A stretch of 64,000 bases of DNA from Mycobacterium dioxanotrophicus (lineage in GTDB: Bacteria; Actinomycetota; Actinomycetes; Mycobacteriales; Mycobacteriaceae): positions 3,658,001 through 3,722,000 of the forward strand of contig NZ_CP020809.1 of the NCBI RefSeq assembly GCF_002157835.1, in the 5' to 3' direction. The notes under the pieces were generated by a model. That model made no database searches, was not told the DNA's origin, and saw only the letters and a program-made list of their open reading frames with translations. This document shows, piece by piece, positions 1-8,462 of the stretch. The translations under genes were made by a program, and so were the position numbers. How positions within the stretch are numbered: the first letter of the stretch is position 1; each line of letters begins with the position of its first letter.

Positions 1-15
1 ACCGAGGGCACCAGA

Positions 16-43
16 AAATGCCAGGTCAATCGACCTGGCATTT
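16..43. terminator. Perfect 12-bp hairpin, probable bidirectional terminator
   Basis: Arms AAATGCCAGGTC and GACCTGGCATTT are perfectly complementary around a 4-nt loop. The A-tract on one side and T-tract on the other fit an intrinsic terminator that could work in both directions. It lies just past the stop of the leftward small secreted protein gene and would also end any rightward gene entering from before the window. Function is inferred from shape and position. Confidence 0.7.
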
Positions 44-64
44 GTCGTACGGACCGGCGTTACG

Positions 65-325
65 TCACATGCCGGGACGCCACGGGCCGTTGCCGTGCCA
101 GTGCCATTGATCGCGTGGCTCGCCGTCGTAGTACCAGTCGTCGTGGCAGCGCCCGAAGTCCCAGTTGAAGCCCCATTCGGGGTGCCAGAACTCACCGGGG
201 CACCAGTGGTAGTCGGGCGGGGGTGCCATCGGCTCGGCTTGTGCCACGGCCCCGCCGAGTCCCGCGAGTCCGATCGCGGTGGCAAACATTGCCGTGGTTG
301 CCGCAATTCGTGTTTTGGTCATCAT
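65..325 (-). CDS. Small secreted protein, function unknown
   Basis: About 86 residues. After a short basic start (MMTKTR) comes a hydrophobic stretch ending AVAQA-EP, a good Sec signal peptide with signal peptidase I cleavage after AQA. The mature part is about 55 residues, rich in Trp, Tyr, His, Asp and Pro, with two Cys (in HWCPGEF and GRCHDD) that could form a disulfide. I chose the ATG at 325 because it puts the signal peptide at the N terminus; an in-frame GTG at 346 would add residues ahead of it. A TTGACA-like hexamer lies at 360-365 on the coding strand. I recognise it only as the kind of small exported protein common in mycobacteria. Confidence 0.7.
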   Translation of the reverse strand: MMTKTRIAATTAMFATAIGLAGLGGAVAQAEPMAPPPDYHWCPGEFWHPEWGFNWDFGRCHDDWYYDGEPRDQWHWHGNGPWRPGM

Positions 326-465
326 GTGGCGAGCCAAGCACCCCACCCCTGCGCGCCACTGTCAAAACACTTCGAGTCCGCTGGCGTTGTTCGGTCACAG
401 CCTGAGAAGGTATGGCGCACAGCCATTTCCAAGGTGCTCGGGTGGAGGTGAAAACCTACCCGCCG

Positions 466-1500
466 TTACGGCAGGAACCGGGCGATCTGCTGCTCCGGCA
501 GGGTGCGTGCCGCGCGCGCCTGGCGGAAGCCGACCGCGCCGCCGGCGGCGGTGAGCAACACCATCCCGGCAAGGCCCGGCAGCACGGCGAAGATGAGATC
601 TGTGGTGCTCGACGCACGTAGGTAGTCGGCGTAGCCGATGCGGAACGTCTCGGGGATCGCGGGGATCGTCGGCGCGGCGTGCTTCGGGGACTGCGCGCTG
701 GGCGCGGTCACGTGAGGTGCACTCGGCGCGGGCGGCGGGGCCGCTGGTGCGCCACCGCCGCCGGACGGGGCGGGCGGGGCGACCTCCGGCAGGGGTGGCA
801 GCGGGAGCACGATCATCGGCGGTGGGACTACCACCGGGACCGGCGCGGCGACCACGGGGGCCGACGGCGAGGCGATCGACGGGGACTGAGCTTCGGGGGC
901 GGTGTGGGCAGGTGCCGAAGGCGCCTCGGCCGGTGCGGCGTGAATGACGATTTGCCGACTACTCGGGGCAGTCGGCACCGGCGCCAGGTTCGGAGCCCGG
1001 CCGATGCGCCCGCTGGTGGATGCTCCGCCGCCACCGCCACCGCCACCGGCTGACGGGATGCTCGCCTGAGCCTCAGGGACGCCTACCGATGTTTCCGAGA
1101 TGCTCACGCCTGTGCTCAAGGTCGACGGCGTGTTCGCTGACTGTGCCGCCCGATTCGTAGTGCTCTCGGTGGTCCCCGCAGACTTCTGACCTGAGGATTC
1201 ACCACCCACGCCGATCCTGTGTTTGCCGGTCTGACCAGGCTTGCCGGTTTTCTGGTTATCGCGCTGGCCGGGCCGCCCGGTCTTGGCGGGGCCACTGTTC
1301 TGCTTACCGTTGGCGCCGGCGCGGTGGCTGGAGCTTTTCTTGTTGTCTTTGTGGTGACCGAAGATGCCGAGGACATCGACGCCGACGCCGAGTAGATCAG
1401 CCGATGCGACCGCGGTGCCCGAGACGCCGGGCCCGGCGACCATGGCGCCGCAGGCGATGGCCGCACTGACCGCTGTATTCCGTACCCACACCCGGTCCAC
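466..1500 (-). CDS. Proline/alanine-rich exported surface protein with C-terminal membrane anchor
   Basis: About 344 residues. The N terminus (DRVWVRNTAVSAAIACG) is a signal sequence ending near AVASA. A basic Lys/Gly/Asn-rich stretch follows, then a long low-complexity region of Pro, Ala, Ser and Val with two poly-Gly runs. Near the C terminus a hydrophobic segment (LIFAVLPGLAGMVLLTAAGG) is followed by Arg residues, as expected for a membrane anchor. The GTG at 1500 is preferred because a GGGGAG Shine-Dalgarno lies about 7 nt upstream; the frame also opens at GTG 1506 and 1563. The design (exported, flexible Pro-rich stalk, anchored) suggests a cell-envelope protein. No catalytic domain is visible and no family was recognised. 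Confidence 0.65.
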   Translation of the reverse strand: MDRVWVRNTAVSAAIACGAMVAGPGVSGTAVASADLLGVGVDVLGIFGHHKDNKKSSSHRAGANGKQNSGPAKTGRPGQRDNQKTGKPGQTGKHRIGVGGESSGQKSAGTTESTTNRAAQSANTPSTLSTGVSISETSVGVPEAQASIPSAGGGGGGGGASTSGRIGRAPNLAPVPTAPSSRQIVIHAAPAEAPSAPAHTAPEAQSPSIASPSAPVVAAPVPVVVPPPMIVLPLPPLPEVAPPAPSGGGGAPAAPPPAPSAPHVTAPSAQSPKHAAPTIPAIPETFRIGYADYLRASSTTDLIFAVLPGLAGMVLLTAAGGAVGFRQARAARTLPEQQIARFLP

Positions 1501-1632
1501 GTTCACACTCCCCCAGAGGTTCCCGACAGCGACGTCGCACTGGACAGTATTCCATTCTGACACATCGATACCGTGGAGGAGAGTTTGCTGTGATCAGGTC
1601 GAGGCGACCGCTCCGATGAGCGGCGGGCGTAC

Positions 1633-2769
1633 CTATTGCCGCGGAGGCGGGTCGGTGAAGACGTTCGACCGCATCACCGGACTTTCGATGAAGACATGCC
1701 ACTTCTTCACCATCCATCGGAAGGCGTTCCACGACTCGAACACTCGTTGGTAGTCGGCGCTCTTGGCGCTCTCACGGACGTGGATGCCCTCCATCACGGC
1801 GAAGGCGGTGCGCATCATGTCGATGGGAAACTCGCGCAGCTGCGTCCCGCCCTTGACCAGGTCCGTCAACGCGTTGCCGTTCTTCGCGTCATACTCGGCG
1901 ACCACTCGCTGGTTGGCTTCCCATGCCGCGGATTCGACGATCTGCTGATACTCGGCGGGCAGGTCGTGGAAGGCCTTCTTGTTGACGATGAAATCCAGCT
2001 GATCGCCGATCTGCCACCAGCCCGGTGAGTAGTAGAACTTCGCCACCTTGTTCAGTCCGAGTTCGGCGTCGTCGAACGGGGCGACGAACTCCGCAGCGTC
2101 GAGTTGGCCGGACTTGATGGCGTCGGCCAGCTTGAGATACGGAACGTCGACCGGGGTGACGCCGAAGGTTTTCATGACCTCGGCCCCGATCCCACCAATG
2201 CGCATGCGCAGCCCTTTGAGATCGTCGGTGCTGTTGATCTCCTTGTTGAACCAGCCGCCCATCTGTGCGCCGGTATTGCCTGCGGGGAAATACACGATGC
2301 CGAACTGGTCGTAGAGTCCGCCGATGAGCTCCATTCCGCCGCCGAACCGCAGCCACGAGGCGTGTTCTGCCGCGGTCAACCCGAACGGCGCCCCGGATCC
2401 GAACGTCAGTCCGGCATTTTTGTCCGCGTAGTAGTCCGAGGAGCTGTGACCGCATTCGACGAAGCCCTTGCTGACCGCGGTCATCAGGTCGTCTTTGGTG
2501 TCGAGCTCGCCTTCGACATGCAGGTCGATGGTGAACCGGCCGCCGGTCATCGCCTTCACCCGATCGGCCACGAACTGGGCGCCGCCGTACATGATGCTCA
2601 GGTCCTTCGGCCAGCTCACCATCATGCGCCAGTGCACCTGGGGGCCGTCGACGCCCGAGGCCTTGCCCGAATCCGTTGTGGCACATGCGGTGGTGGCGCC
2701 GGCGAAGAGTGCGGTACCCGCCATTGCGGCCGGTACTCCGGCCAGCAGTCGGCGTCTGTCAATTGTCAT
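1633..2769 (-). CDS. dctP: TRAP-type (DctP family) solute-binding protein, Tat-exported
   Basis: 378 residues. It starts MTIDRRRLLAG, a twin-arginine motif followed by a hydrophobic stretch and an Ala/Thr-rich region ending in Cys29 that could be a lipidation site, although the residue at -3 is Thr. The body has the DctP fold signature: an early VSWPKDLSIMYGG strand and helix, a QMGGWFNKEI segment and the LKGLRMRIGG motif in which family members bind a substrate carboxylate through Arg. The ATG at 2769 has GGAG 6 nt upstream; the longer frame is not needed. It is the last gene of a leftward operon 44 bp after an SSS symporter. No DctQ or DctM membrane subunits are present in the window, which is odd for this family. 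The substrate is unknown; a guanidino or carboxylate compound is inferred from neighbours. Confidence 0.85.
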   Translation of the reverse strand: MTIDRRRLLAGVPAAMAGTALFAGATTACATTDSGKASGVDGPQVHWRMMVSWPKDLSIMYGGAQFVADRVKAMTGGRFTIDLHVEGELDTKDDLMTAVSKGFVECGHSSSDYYADKNAGLTFGSGAPFGLTAAEHASWLRFGGGMELIGGLYDQFGIVYFPAGNTGAQMGGWFNKEINSTDDLKGLRMRIGGIGAEVMKTFGVTPVDVPYLKLADAIKSGQLDAAEFVAPFDDAELGLNKVAKFYYSPGWWQIGDQLDFIVNKKAFHDLPAEYQQIVESAAWEANQRVVAEYDAKNGNALTDLVKGGTQLREFPIDMMRTAFAVMEGIHVRESAKSADYQRVFESWNAFRWMVKKWHVFIESPVMRSNVFTDPPPRQ

Positions 2770-2813
2770 GTCTGCTCCTGGTCGCGGAAACGTCTGGCGG
2801 GATTGTTTGTTGC

Positions 2814-4262
2814 TCAAGCGATTTCGTTCGCAGGCTGCTCGACCGTCGACTCGCCACGGCTGCGCCGGTCCCATTCGGCCAGGATCGCCGGCGCGGTCGG
2901 CTTGCTGGCGAGACTCCCGACCACGTACACCACCAGGCCCGAGGCCAGTCCGACGTAGATGGGCTCGTTGGCGAAGATGTCGGTGGAGACCATCGTGACC
3001 AGCGTGGCCAGTGTCCCGACGGCCATGGCCATGACGGCACCGACGTTGGTGCCGCGACGCCACACCAGTCCGCCGAGGATCGGTACGAGCAGGCCGCCCA
3101 CGAGGATGTCGTAGGCCACCGTCAGGGCCGCGACCACGTCTTGCAGCACGCAGGCGATGATCACCATGACCACCCCGAACCCGGCCACGTAGAGGCGGTT
3201 GTTGCGGACGTGGTCGTGTTCACTGCCGGACTCGACATCGTGGTGCCGCAGCCGGGCCACGATGTCCTGGCTGAACACGGTGGCGGTGGCGATCAGTGCA
3301 CCGCTGGAGGTCGACATCACCGCGGCCAGTGCAGCGGCGAGCACCAGACCGGCCAGCAGCGGATGCAACTGGGCCTCGACGATCCGGGCGAAGGCATCGT
3401 CACGGGCATCCAGCTTGGGCAGCAGCACGTGCGCAGCCATCCCGATCAATGCCCCGGCGGCGGCGTACAGCAGGCAGTAGACGCCGGCGGCCGTGCCCGC
3501 CCAGCGGGCCACGCCCGGGCTACGGGCGGTGAACACGCGCTGCCAGATGTCCTGGCCGATCAGCAGACCGAAGGTGTAGATGACGAAATAGGTCACGATG
3601 GTGCTGCCGCCGATGGCGGTCCACGACGTGGCGTCCGACGGCAGCTTCGCGATCATGCCGCTGAAACCGCCGGCGCGGATCACCACGATCGGCAGCAGGA
3701 TGAAGAAGATGCCGATGGTCTTGATGATGAACTGCACGAAGTCGGTCAGGGTGATCGACCACATGCCGCCGAGTGTCGAGTAGAGGATCACGACGCTGCC
3801 GCCCAATATGATCGACGGGACCTTCGCCATGTCGAACAGTGCCCCGAAGATCGTGGCGTACGCGATGGTCGAGGTGACCGACAACATCAGGGTGTAGCCC
3901 CACATCACCAGACCGGACAGCACGCTCGATCCCGGCCCGTAGCGCAGCTCCAGCATCTGGCTGACGGTGTAGACCCGCAACCGTTGGATGCGGCCCGCGA
4001 ACAGCAGGCTCAGCAGCAGGATGCCGACGCCGATGGCGACCACCAGCCACATGCCGGAAATGCCGTACTGGTAGCCGAGTCCGACACCACCGATGGTGGA
4101 CGCTCCCCCGAGCACGATGGCGGCCATCGTCCCGGAATACAGGAAGGGCCCGAGCCGACGGCCGGCCACGAGGAAGTCGGATTGGGTCGTTGCCTTGCGT
4201 TTACCCCAGAAGCCGAATGCGATCATAGCGACGATGTAGATCGCAACAACTGCGACGTCCAT
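2814..4262 (-). CDS. Sodium:solute symporter (SSS family)
   Basis: 482 residues with about 12-13 hydrophobic membrane segments. The N terminus places the first helix (AVVAIYIVAMIAFGFWG) before the loop TTQSDFLVAGRRLGP, the typical SSS pattern ahead of helix 2. A later GGMWSITLTDFVQF segment is also characteristic of the family (PutP/PanF-like). Members import amino acids, vitamins, carboxylates or ureides with sodium. The ATG at 4262 is preceded by AAAGGAG with good spacing. It sits between the AruI-like decarboxylase (41-bp gap) and the DctP protein, so it is probably the uptake system of this catabolic operon. A hydrophilic 20-residue stretch rich in Asp, Glu, His and Arg (HHDVESGSEHD) lies in one cytoplasmic loop. 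Substrate cannot be read from sequence. Confidence 0.85.
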   Translation of the reverse strand: MDVAVVAIYIVAMIAFGFWGKRKATTQSDFLVAGRRLGPFLYSGTMAAIVLGGASTIGGVGLGYQYGISGMWLVVAIGVGILLLSLLFAGRIQRLRVYTVSQMLELRYGPGSSVLSGLVMWGYTLMLSVTSTIAYATIFGALFDMAKVPSIILGGSVVILYSTLGGMWSITLTDFVQFIIKTIGIFFILLPIVVIRAGGFSGMIAKLPSDATSWTAIGGSTIVTYFVIYTFGLLIGQDIWQRVFTARSPGVARWAGTAAGVYCLLYAAAGALIGMAAHVLLPKLDARDDAFARIVEAQLHPLLAGLVLAAALAAVMSTSSGALIATATVFSQDIVARLRHHDVESGSEHDHVRNNRLYVAGFGVVMVIIACVLQDVVAALTVAYDILVGGLLVPILGGLVWRRGTNVGAVMAMAVGTLATLVTMVSTDIFANEPIYVGLASGLVVYVVGSLASKPTAPAILAEWDRRSRGESTVEQPANEIA

Positions 4263-4303
4263 GGCGGCGCTCCTTTCTATCTGTCAGGTCTGTAGGGCTG
4301 GAC

Positions 4304-5884
4304 TCAGCGCAGGTCCAGGTGGATCAGGGTCGGCCCGTCGGCGCCCAGAGCGGCGCGCACCAGGTCGGTCACCTCGTCGGTGGATGTGGTGCGGATACCG
4401 TTGGCGCCCATGGCGATTGCCATGGCGGCCAGATCGGGCGTACGCAGGTCGACGCCGATCGGGGCGATGCCGCGGCTCGCCTGCTGCTCGCGGATCTCGC
4501 GGTAGCCGCCGTTGTCGACGACGACCACCGGCACCGGAAGCCGTTGTTCCACAAGGGTGATGAGTTCCTGGACGGAGAACATCAACGCACCGTCGCCGAG
4601 CAGCACGGCGACCGGCACGTCCGGTCGGGCGATCGATGCCCCAAGGCCGGCCGGCAGGCCGTAGCCCAGTGTGGCGTAGCCGGGCATGTAGCAGAACTGC
4701 CGCGGGCCGGGCACATCGAAGAAGTGCACCGAGCCGAAATACGTGACCTGCGAGCTGTCTCCGGTGAGGATCGCCTCGGCCGGTAATGCGGCCCGCACGG
4801 CGGCGTTGATCTCGACGTGGGGCCCGGCGTCGACGGTGGCCTCGGAAACACACTCGGCGCGCAGTACCGCGGCCCGCGCAGATCCGTCGGTCGCCGGCCG
4901 GTCGGGCAGCGATGCCGCCAGCGCGGCCAGTGTCGTGGCTGCATCGCCCAGCAGCGCGATATCAGCGGGGCAGTTCTTGTCGAGCTGGCCGGGTTCGATA
5001 TCGCACCGGATCACCACCTTGCCCCGGATCTGCCCTTCCCACAGGTCGGAATCGCCGAGCTCGGTCCCGATGAGCAGCAGGGCGTCGCTTTCGGCGGCGG
5101 CGTTCTGCACGGTCCGCAGCCGCACCGACGCGCCGACCGAAAGCGGATGTGCTTCGGAGACAGCGCCTTTGCCGTTGACGGTGGTGGCGACGGGAGCGCC
5201 GAGCAGTTCGGCCAGTGCGGTGAGCTCGCGCTGCGCGTCGACGGCTCCTCCCCCGGCGATGATGAGCGGCGCCTCCGCAGCGGCCAACGCGGCGGCGGCA
5301 CGTCGCACCGTCTCCGGATCAGCCTGCGGCGCAACCAGTTTCACGCATTGACGAGCGCGTCCCGACCAGGGGGACTCCAGTACGTCGATCGGGATCTCGA
5401 TGTGCACCGGACGCGGCCTGCGGCCGGTGAAGCTGCCGAACGCCTCGGTCACCGCCTCGGCGGCCTCGTCGGCGCTGCGCACCCGACGGCTCCAGCGCAC
5501 CAGTTCGTTCATCGCCCCGCTGATGTTCTTGGCCTCGTGGAGCTGACCGAGATCGCGTCCTTCGGCGCCGGTCGGCATGCCCGAGGACAACACCAGCATC
5601 GGCTGAGACTCGGCGTAGGCGGTGGCGGCCGCGGTCATGGCGTTGGTCAACCCGGGGCCGCTGGTGGCGACCACGACGCCCGGCCGGCCCGAGACGCGGG
5701 CGTAGGCCTCGGCGGCGTAGCCCGCGCCCTGCTCGTGGCGGGGTGTCACGGCGCGGATTCCGGCATCGCGGAGGTGGCGGTAGATCTCCAGGTTGTGAGT
5801 GCCCGGGATCCCGAAGATGGTGTCGACACCATGCACGGCAAGGGTTTCCACGACGGCGGCGCCGCCGTTACGGTAGTCGGTCAT
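4304..5884 (-). CDS. ThDP-dependent decarboxylase, acetolactate-synthase family, AruI (2-ketoarginine decarboxylase)-like
   Basis: 526 residues with the three-domain layout of the family. The N-terminal Pyr domain carries the ThDP-activating Glu in TPRHEQGAGYAAEAYAR, so this is not glyoxylate carboligase, which has Val there. The C-terminal PP domain has LLGDGALMFSVQEL with the GDG metal motif. Segments GIPGTHNLEIYR and RPRPVHIEIPIDV resemble Pseudomonas AruI, which decarboxylates 5-guanidino-2-oxopentanoate in the arginine transaminase pathway. The upstream ureohydrolase would be the matching guanidinobutyrase. Start: ATG 5884 directly follows the upstream stop (TGATATG, translational coupling); GTG 5893 is an in-frame alternative. 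Family assignment is firm; substrate is an inference from similarity and context, with a generic 2-oxoacid decarboxylase as the alternative. Confidence 0.8.
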   Translation of the reverse strand: MTDYRNGGAAVVETLAVHGVDTIFGIPGTHNLEIYRHLRDAGIRAVTPRHEQGAGYAAEAYARVSGRPGVVVATSGPGLTNAMTAAATAYAESQPMLVLSSGMPTGAEGRDLGQLHEAKNISGAMNELVRWSRRVRSADEAAEAVTEAFGSFTGRRPRPVHIEIPIDVLESPWSGRARQCVKLVAPQADPETVRRAAAALAAAEAPLIIAGGGAVDAQRELTALAELLGAPVATTVNGKGAVSEAHPLSVGASVRLRTVQNAAAESDALLLIGTELGDSDLWEGQIRGKVVIRCDIEPGQLDKNCPADIALLGDAATTLAALAASLPDRPATDGSARAAVLRAECVSEATVDAGPHVEINAAVRAALPAEAILTGDSSQVTYFGSVHFFDVPGPRQFCYMPGYATLGYGLPAGLGASIARPDVPVAVLLGDGALMFSVQELITLVEQRLPVPVVVVDNGGYREIREQQASRGIAPIGVDLRTPDLAAMAIAMGANGIRTTSTDEVTDLVRAALGADGPTLIHLDLR

Positions 5885-5885
5885 A

Positions 5886-6851
5886 TCAAGCACCCGTGTT
5901 GGTGGCCAATACCGACATCAGCTCGTATGCGACATGCGCCGCGGCGATACCGGTGATTTCCGCGTGGTCGTAGGCGGGGGCGACCTCCACGATGTCGGCG
6001 CCGACGACGTTGAGGCCCACCAGGTTTCGCAAGCAATGCAGCAGCTCACGGCTGGTCATGCCACCGGCCTCAGGAGTGCCGGTGCCCGGTGCGTGGGCGG
6101 GATCGAGCACGTCGATGTCGACCGAGACGTAGACCGGTGCCTCACCCAGACGCGCCCGCATCCGTTCGATTACGGCCGCCAGACCGTCGATCTGGAAATC
6201 GTCGGATCCGAGCACCTGGAATCCGAGTACCTTGTCGTCGGCCAGGTCGGTCGAGGCGTAGAGCGGCCCGCGGGTGCCCACGTGCAGGCAGTGTTCCTTG
6301 TCGAGCAGGCCCTCTTCGCTGGCCCGCCGGAACGGGGTTCCGTGGGTGTACGGCGCGCCGAAGTAGGTGTCCCAGGTGTCGAGATGGGCGTCGAAGTGCA
6401 GGACCGCGATCGGACCGTGGTCGCGGTGCAGGGATCGCAGCAACGGCAGCGCGATGGTGTGGTCACCGCCGAGGGTGATGAGTTTCGTGCCACCCTCCCG
6501 CAGTTGGTCGGAGGCGTATTCGATCGTGGAGATGGCCTCGTTGAGATCGAATGGGTTCACGGCGATGTCGCCGGCGTCGGCCACCTGCTGCGCGGCGAAC
6601 GGCTCCACGTCGAGGCGGGGGTGGTAGGGCCGCAGCAGCTTGGACGAGGCGCGGATGTGGCCTGGGCCGAACCGCGCACCCGGGCGGTAGGAGACCCCGG
6701 AGTCGAACGGGACACCGACCACGGCGACATCGGTGTGCGGCACCTCGTCGGTGCGGGGCAGCCGCGCGAACGTGGCGGGACCGGCGTACCGCGGCACCTT
6801 GGTGGCGTCGACGGGTCCGACCGGTGTGCTGTGAGGTGTCTGCTGGGTCAT
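5886..6851 (-). CDS. Ureohydrolase family enzyme (agmatinase/guanidinobutyrase type)
   Basis: 321 residues. All binuclear manganese motifs of the arginase/agmatinase family are present: [20 protein letters not shown] and [19 protein letters not shown]. The enzyme cleaves a guanidino compound to urea and an amine. The [10 protein letters not shown] segment after the metal site is typical of agmatinases, guanidinobutyrases and guanidinopropionases rather than arginases. It is the first gene of a leftward operon with an AruI-like decarboxylase, SSS transporter and DctP protein. I therefore favour 4-guanidinobutyrate as substrate, giving GABA and urea; agmatine remains possible. ATG 6851 is chosen because it starts the family-typical N terminus; the longer frame would run into the divergent PucR gene. 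Regulation by PucR from the shared 82-bp region is likely. Confidence 0.85.
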   Translation of the reverse strand: MTQQTPHSTPVGPVDATKVPRYAGPATFARLPRTDEVPHTDVAVVGVPFDSGVSYRPGARFGPGHIRASSKLLRPYHPRLDVEPFAAQQVADAGDIAVNPFDLNEAISTIEYASDQLREGGTKLITLGGDHTIALPLLRSLHRDHGPIAVLHFDAHLDTWDTYFGAPYTHGTPFRRASEEGLLDKEHCLHVGTRGPLYASTDLADDKVLGFQVLGSDDFQIDGLAAVIERMRARLGEAPVYVSVDIDVLDPAHAPGTGTPEAGGMTSRELLHCLRNLVGLNVVGADIVEVAPAYDHAEITGIAAAHVAYELMSVLATNTGA

Positions 6852-6896
6852 AGCTACACCATGGACGAGAGGCACATCACAGCGATATCGACATAT

Positions 6897-6911
6897 GGGC
6901 GAAAATCGCCC
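6897..6911. promoter_or_regulatory. 15-bp palindrome between ureohydrolase operon and pucR
   Basis: GGGCGA-AAA-TCGCCC is a perfect inverted repeat in the short region between the divergent ureohydrolase operon and the PucR-type regulator. A second partial dyad (CGATATCG) lies just to its left. Such a site could be the operator for the regulator. It is intergenic only if PucR starts at ATG 6934; if it starts at 6895 the palindrome is inside the coding sequence. Confidence 0.35.
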
Positions 6912-6933
6912 GATCGTGTTCGACAATCTGTCC

Positions 6934-8436
6934 ATGCTGTCGATAGCCGAGCTGCTCGCCGATCCCGATCTGCGCCTGAGTCTCGTCGCAGGTCAGGACG
7001 CGGTCCAGGACAGTGAGATCGAAGCCGCGGCGGTCTCGGAACTGGCCCGCCCCGGTCCGTGGCTGCAGGGCGGTGAGCTGTTGCTGACCATCGGACTGCT
7101 GCTGCCCGGCGACTTCGACGGGTGCCGCGACTATCTCGCCGACCTCAAGGCCGCGGGAGTCCGTGCCGTCGCGCTGGGGCTCGGTGGCGATCTCCCCCAT
7201 CAATGCGCGCCGCGCCGCCTGATCGACGCCGCCGATGAGGTGGGATTGCCGTTGTTGACCGTGCCCGACCCTGTGCCGTTCATCGCGGTCACCAAGGCGG
7301 TGTTCGCGCACCGGGCGCGAGCCGAACGGCGCGAACTGGAATGGGCTTTGCAGACCCAGCGGGCCCTCACCGCCGCTGCCGTCAGCCCCGGCGGGCTGCT
7401 CGGCATCCTGGCCGCGCACCGCACCGCGACCGGACGTACCGGGGTGGTGATCGATCTGCTCGGCCGGGTCTTGGCTGAATCCGACCCCGGCGGCGACGAG
7501 CTCTCGGTCGCCCTGGCGGATCAGCTGACCGCGGTACGCGACCACGGTCTCGCCGCCGCGGCCGTCGACATCAGCGGCGGCCGCAGGCGCGAACTGCACG
7601 GTCTGGGCGCCCGCAGGCTGCGCGCCTGGCTGCTGCTCGACAGCCCGGCGGAAATGCCTGTGGCCCAACAGATCACCGGCGACCTGGTGTCGCTGCTGTC
7701 GCTGGAGATCGAACGTCGTCATGGGCTGGACTCCGGCCAGCGCCGTGGACGCGCCCAGGTGCTGGATCGTCTCGCTCGGGCCACCGTCGACGACGTGGTG
7801 GCCGCGCGGTGGCTGACGGCGGTGGGCGTACCCGACGTGGATCTGCGGGCCGCGGCGGTGGCGGCCCCTCAGGACGCCGACGATCTGGCGGCGGATCTGC
7901 TGATCACCCTGCCCGACGCGCTCGTGCGCGTCGTCGACGATGTCGTGGAGCTCGCGGTTCCGCGCGGCACGGACCTGCCCGGCGTGCTCGGCACCCTGGC
8001 CGGACACCGCGCTGCGGGCATCGGGATCGGGGTGAGGCCCGGCGCTCTGGCAGTGTCGCTGCGGCAGGCGCGCTCGGCGCTGGCCGCCAGCCGGGTGAAC
8101 GGCAGGCACATGCCCGCCGAGGACATCGCCAGCAGCCGGCTGCTGCTCACCGCCGTCGGAGCTGAGCCGCTGAGCGCCTTCGCCGACGCGGTGCTGGGCC
8201 CACTCGATGCGGCCGACCGCTCGGCCGAGCTGTTGCACAGCTTGACGGTGTTTCTGGAGAACAACGGGCAGTGGGCACCGGCGGCCGCGGCCCTGCAGGT
8301 GCACCGACACACGATGCGCAATCGCGTCGACGCCATCGAACGGCTCACCGGTCGCAGGCTCGACTCCGTGCACGATCGGCACGAGTTGTGGCTGGCGCTG
8401 CGGGCCCGGGACGCTGCGCGAATGTCGACCGACTGA
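6934..8436 (+). CDS. PucR family transcriptional regulator
   Basis: About 500 residues. The N-terminal PucR ligand-sensing domain begins [20 protein letters not shown] and runs through [15 protein letters not shown]. The middle has GGDEF-like/CdaR character. The C-terminal PucR helix-turn-helix is clear: [20 protein letters not shown], then [20 protein letters not shown]. Family members sense purine-degradation intermediates, GABA, proline or related nitrogen compounds and activate adjacent catabolic genes. It is divergent from the guanidino operon, so it is probably its regulator. I favour ATG 6934 because family proteins start at this point; an in-frame ATG at 6895 adds 13 residues. Neither has a Shine-Dalgarno, so the transcript may be leaderless. 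Confidence 0.85.
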   Translation: MLSIAELLADPDLRLSLVAGQDAVQDSEIEAAAVSELARPGPWLQGGELLLTIGLLLPGDFDGCRDYLADLKAAGVRAVALGLGGDLPHQCAPRRLIDAADEVGLPLLTVPDPVPFIAVTKAVFAHRARAERRELEWALQTQRALTAAAVSPGGLLGILAAHRTATGRTGVVIDLLGRVLAESDPGGDELSVALADQLTAVRDHGLAAAAVDISGGRRRELHGLGARRLRAWLLLDSPAEMPVAQQITGDLVSLLSLEIERRHGLDSGQRRGRAQVLDRLARATVDDVVAARWLTAVGVPDVDLRAAAVAAPQDADDLAADLLITLPDALVRVVDDVVELAVPRGTDLPGVLGTLAGHRAAGIGIGVRPGALAVSLRQARSALAASRVNGRHMPAEDIASSRLLLTAVGAEPLSAFADAVLGPLDAADRSAELLHSLTVFLENNGQWAPAAAALQVHRHTMRNRVDAIERLTGRRLDSVHDRHELWLALRARDAARMSTD

Positions 8437-8462
8437 CCGGTCGCCGAAGATACCCTCTCAAT

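Noticed and set aside
2676..4295. Rightward open frame of 539 codons opposite the SSS symporter
   Set aside because: Asp/His/Gly-rich shadow of a membrane protein gene.
4304..5884. Glyoxylate carboligase identity for the ThDP enzyme
   Set aside because: The activating Glu (TPRHEQGAG) is present, whereas glyoxylate carboligase has Val at this position.
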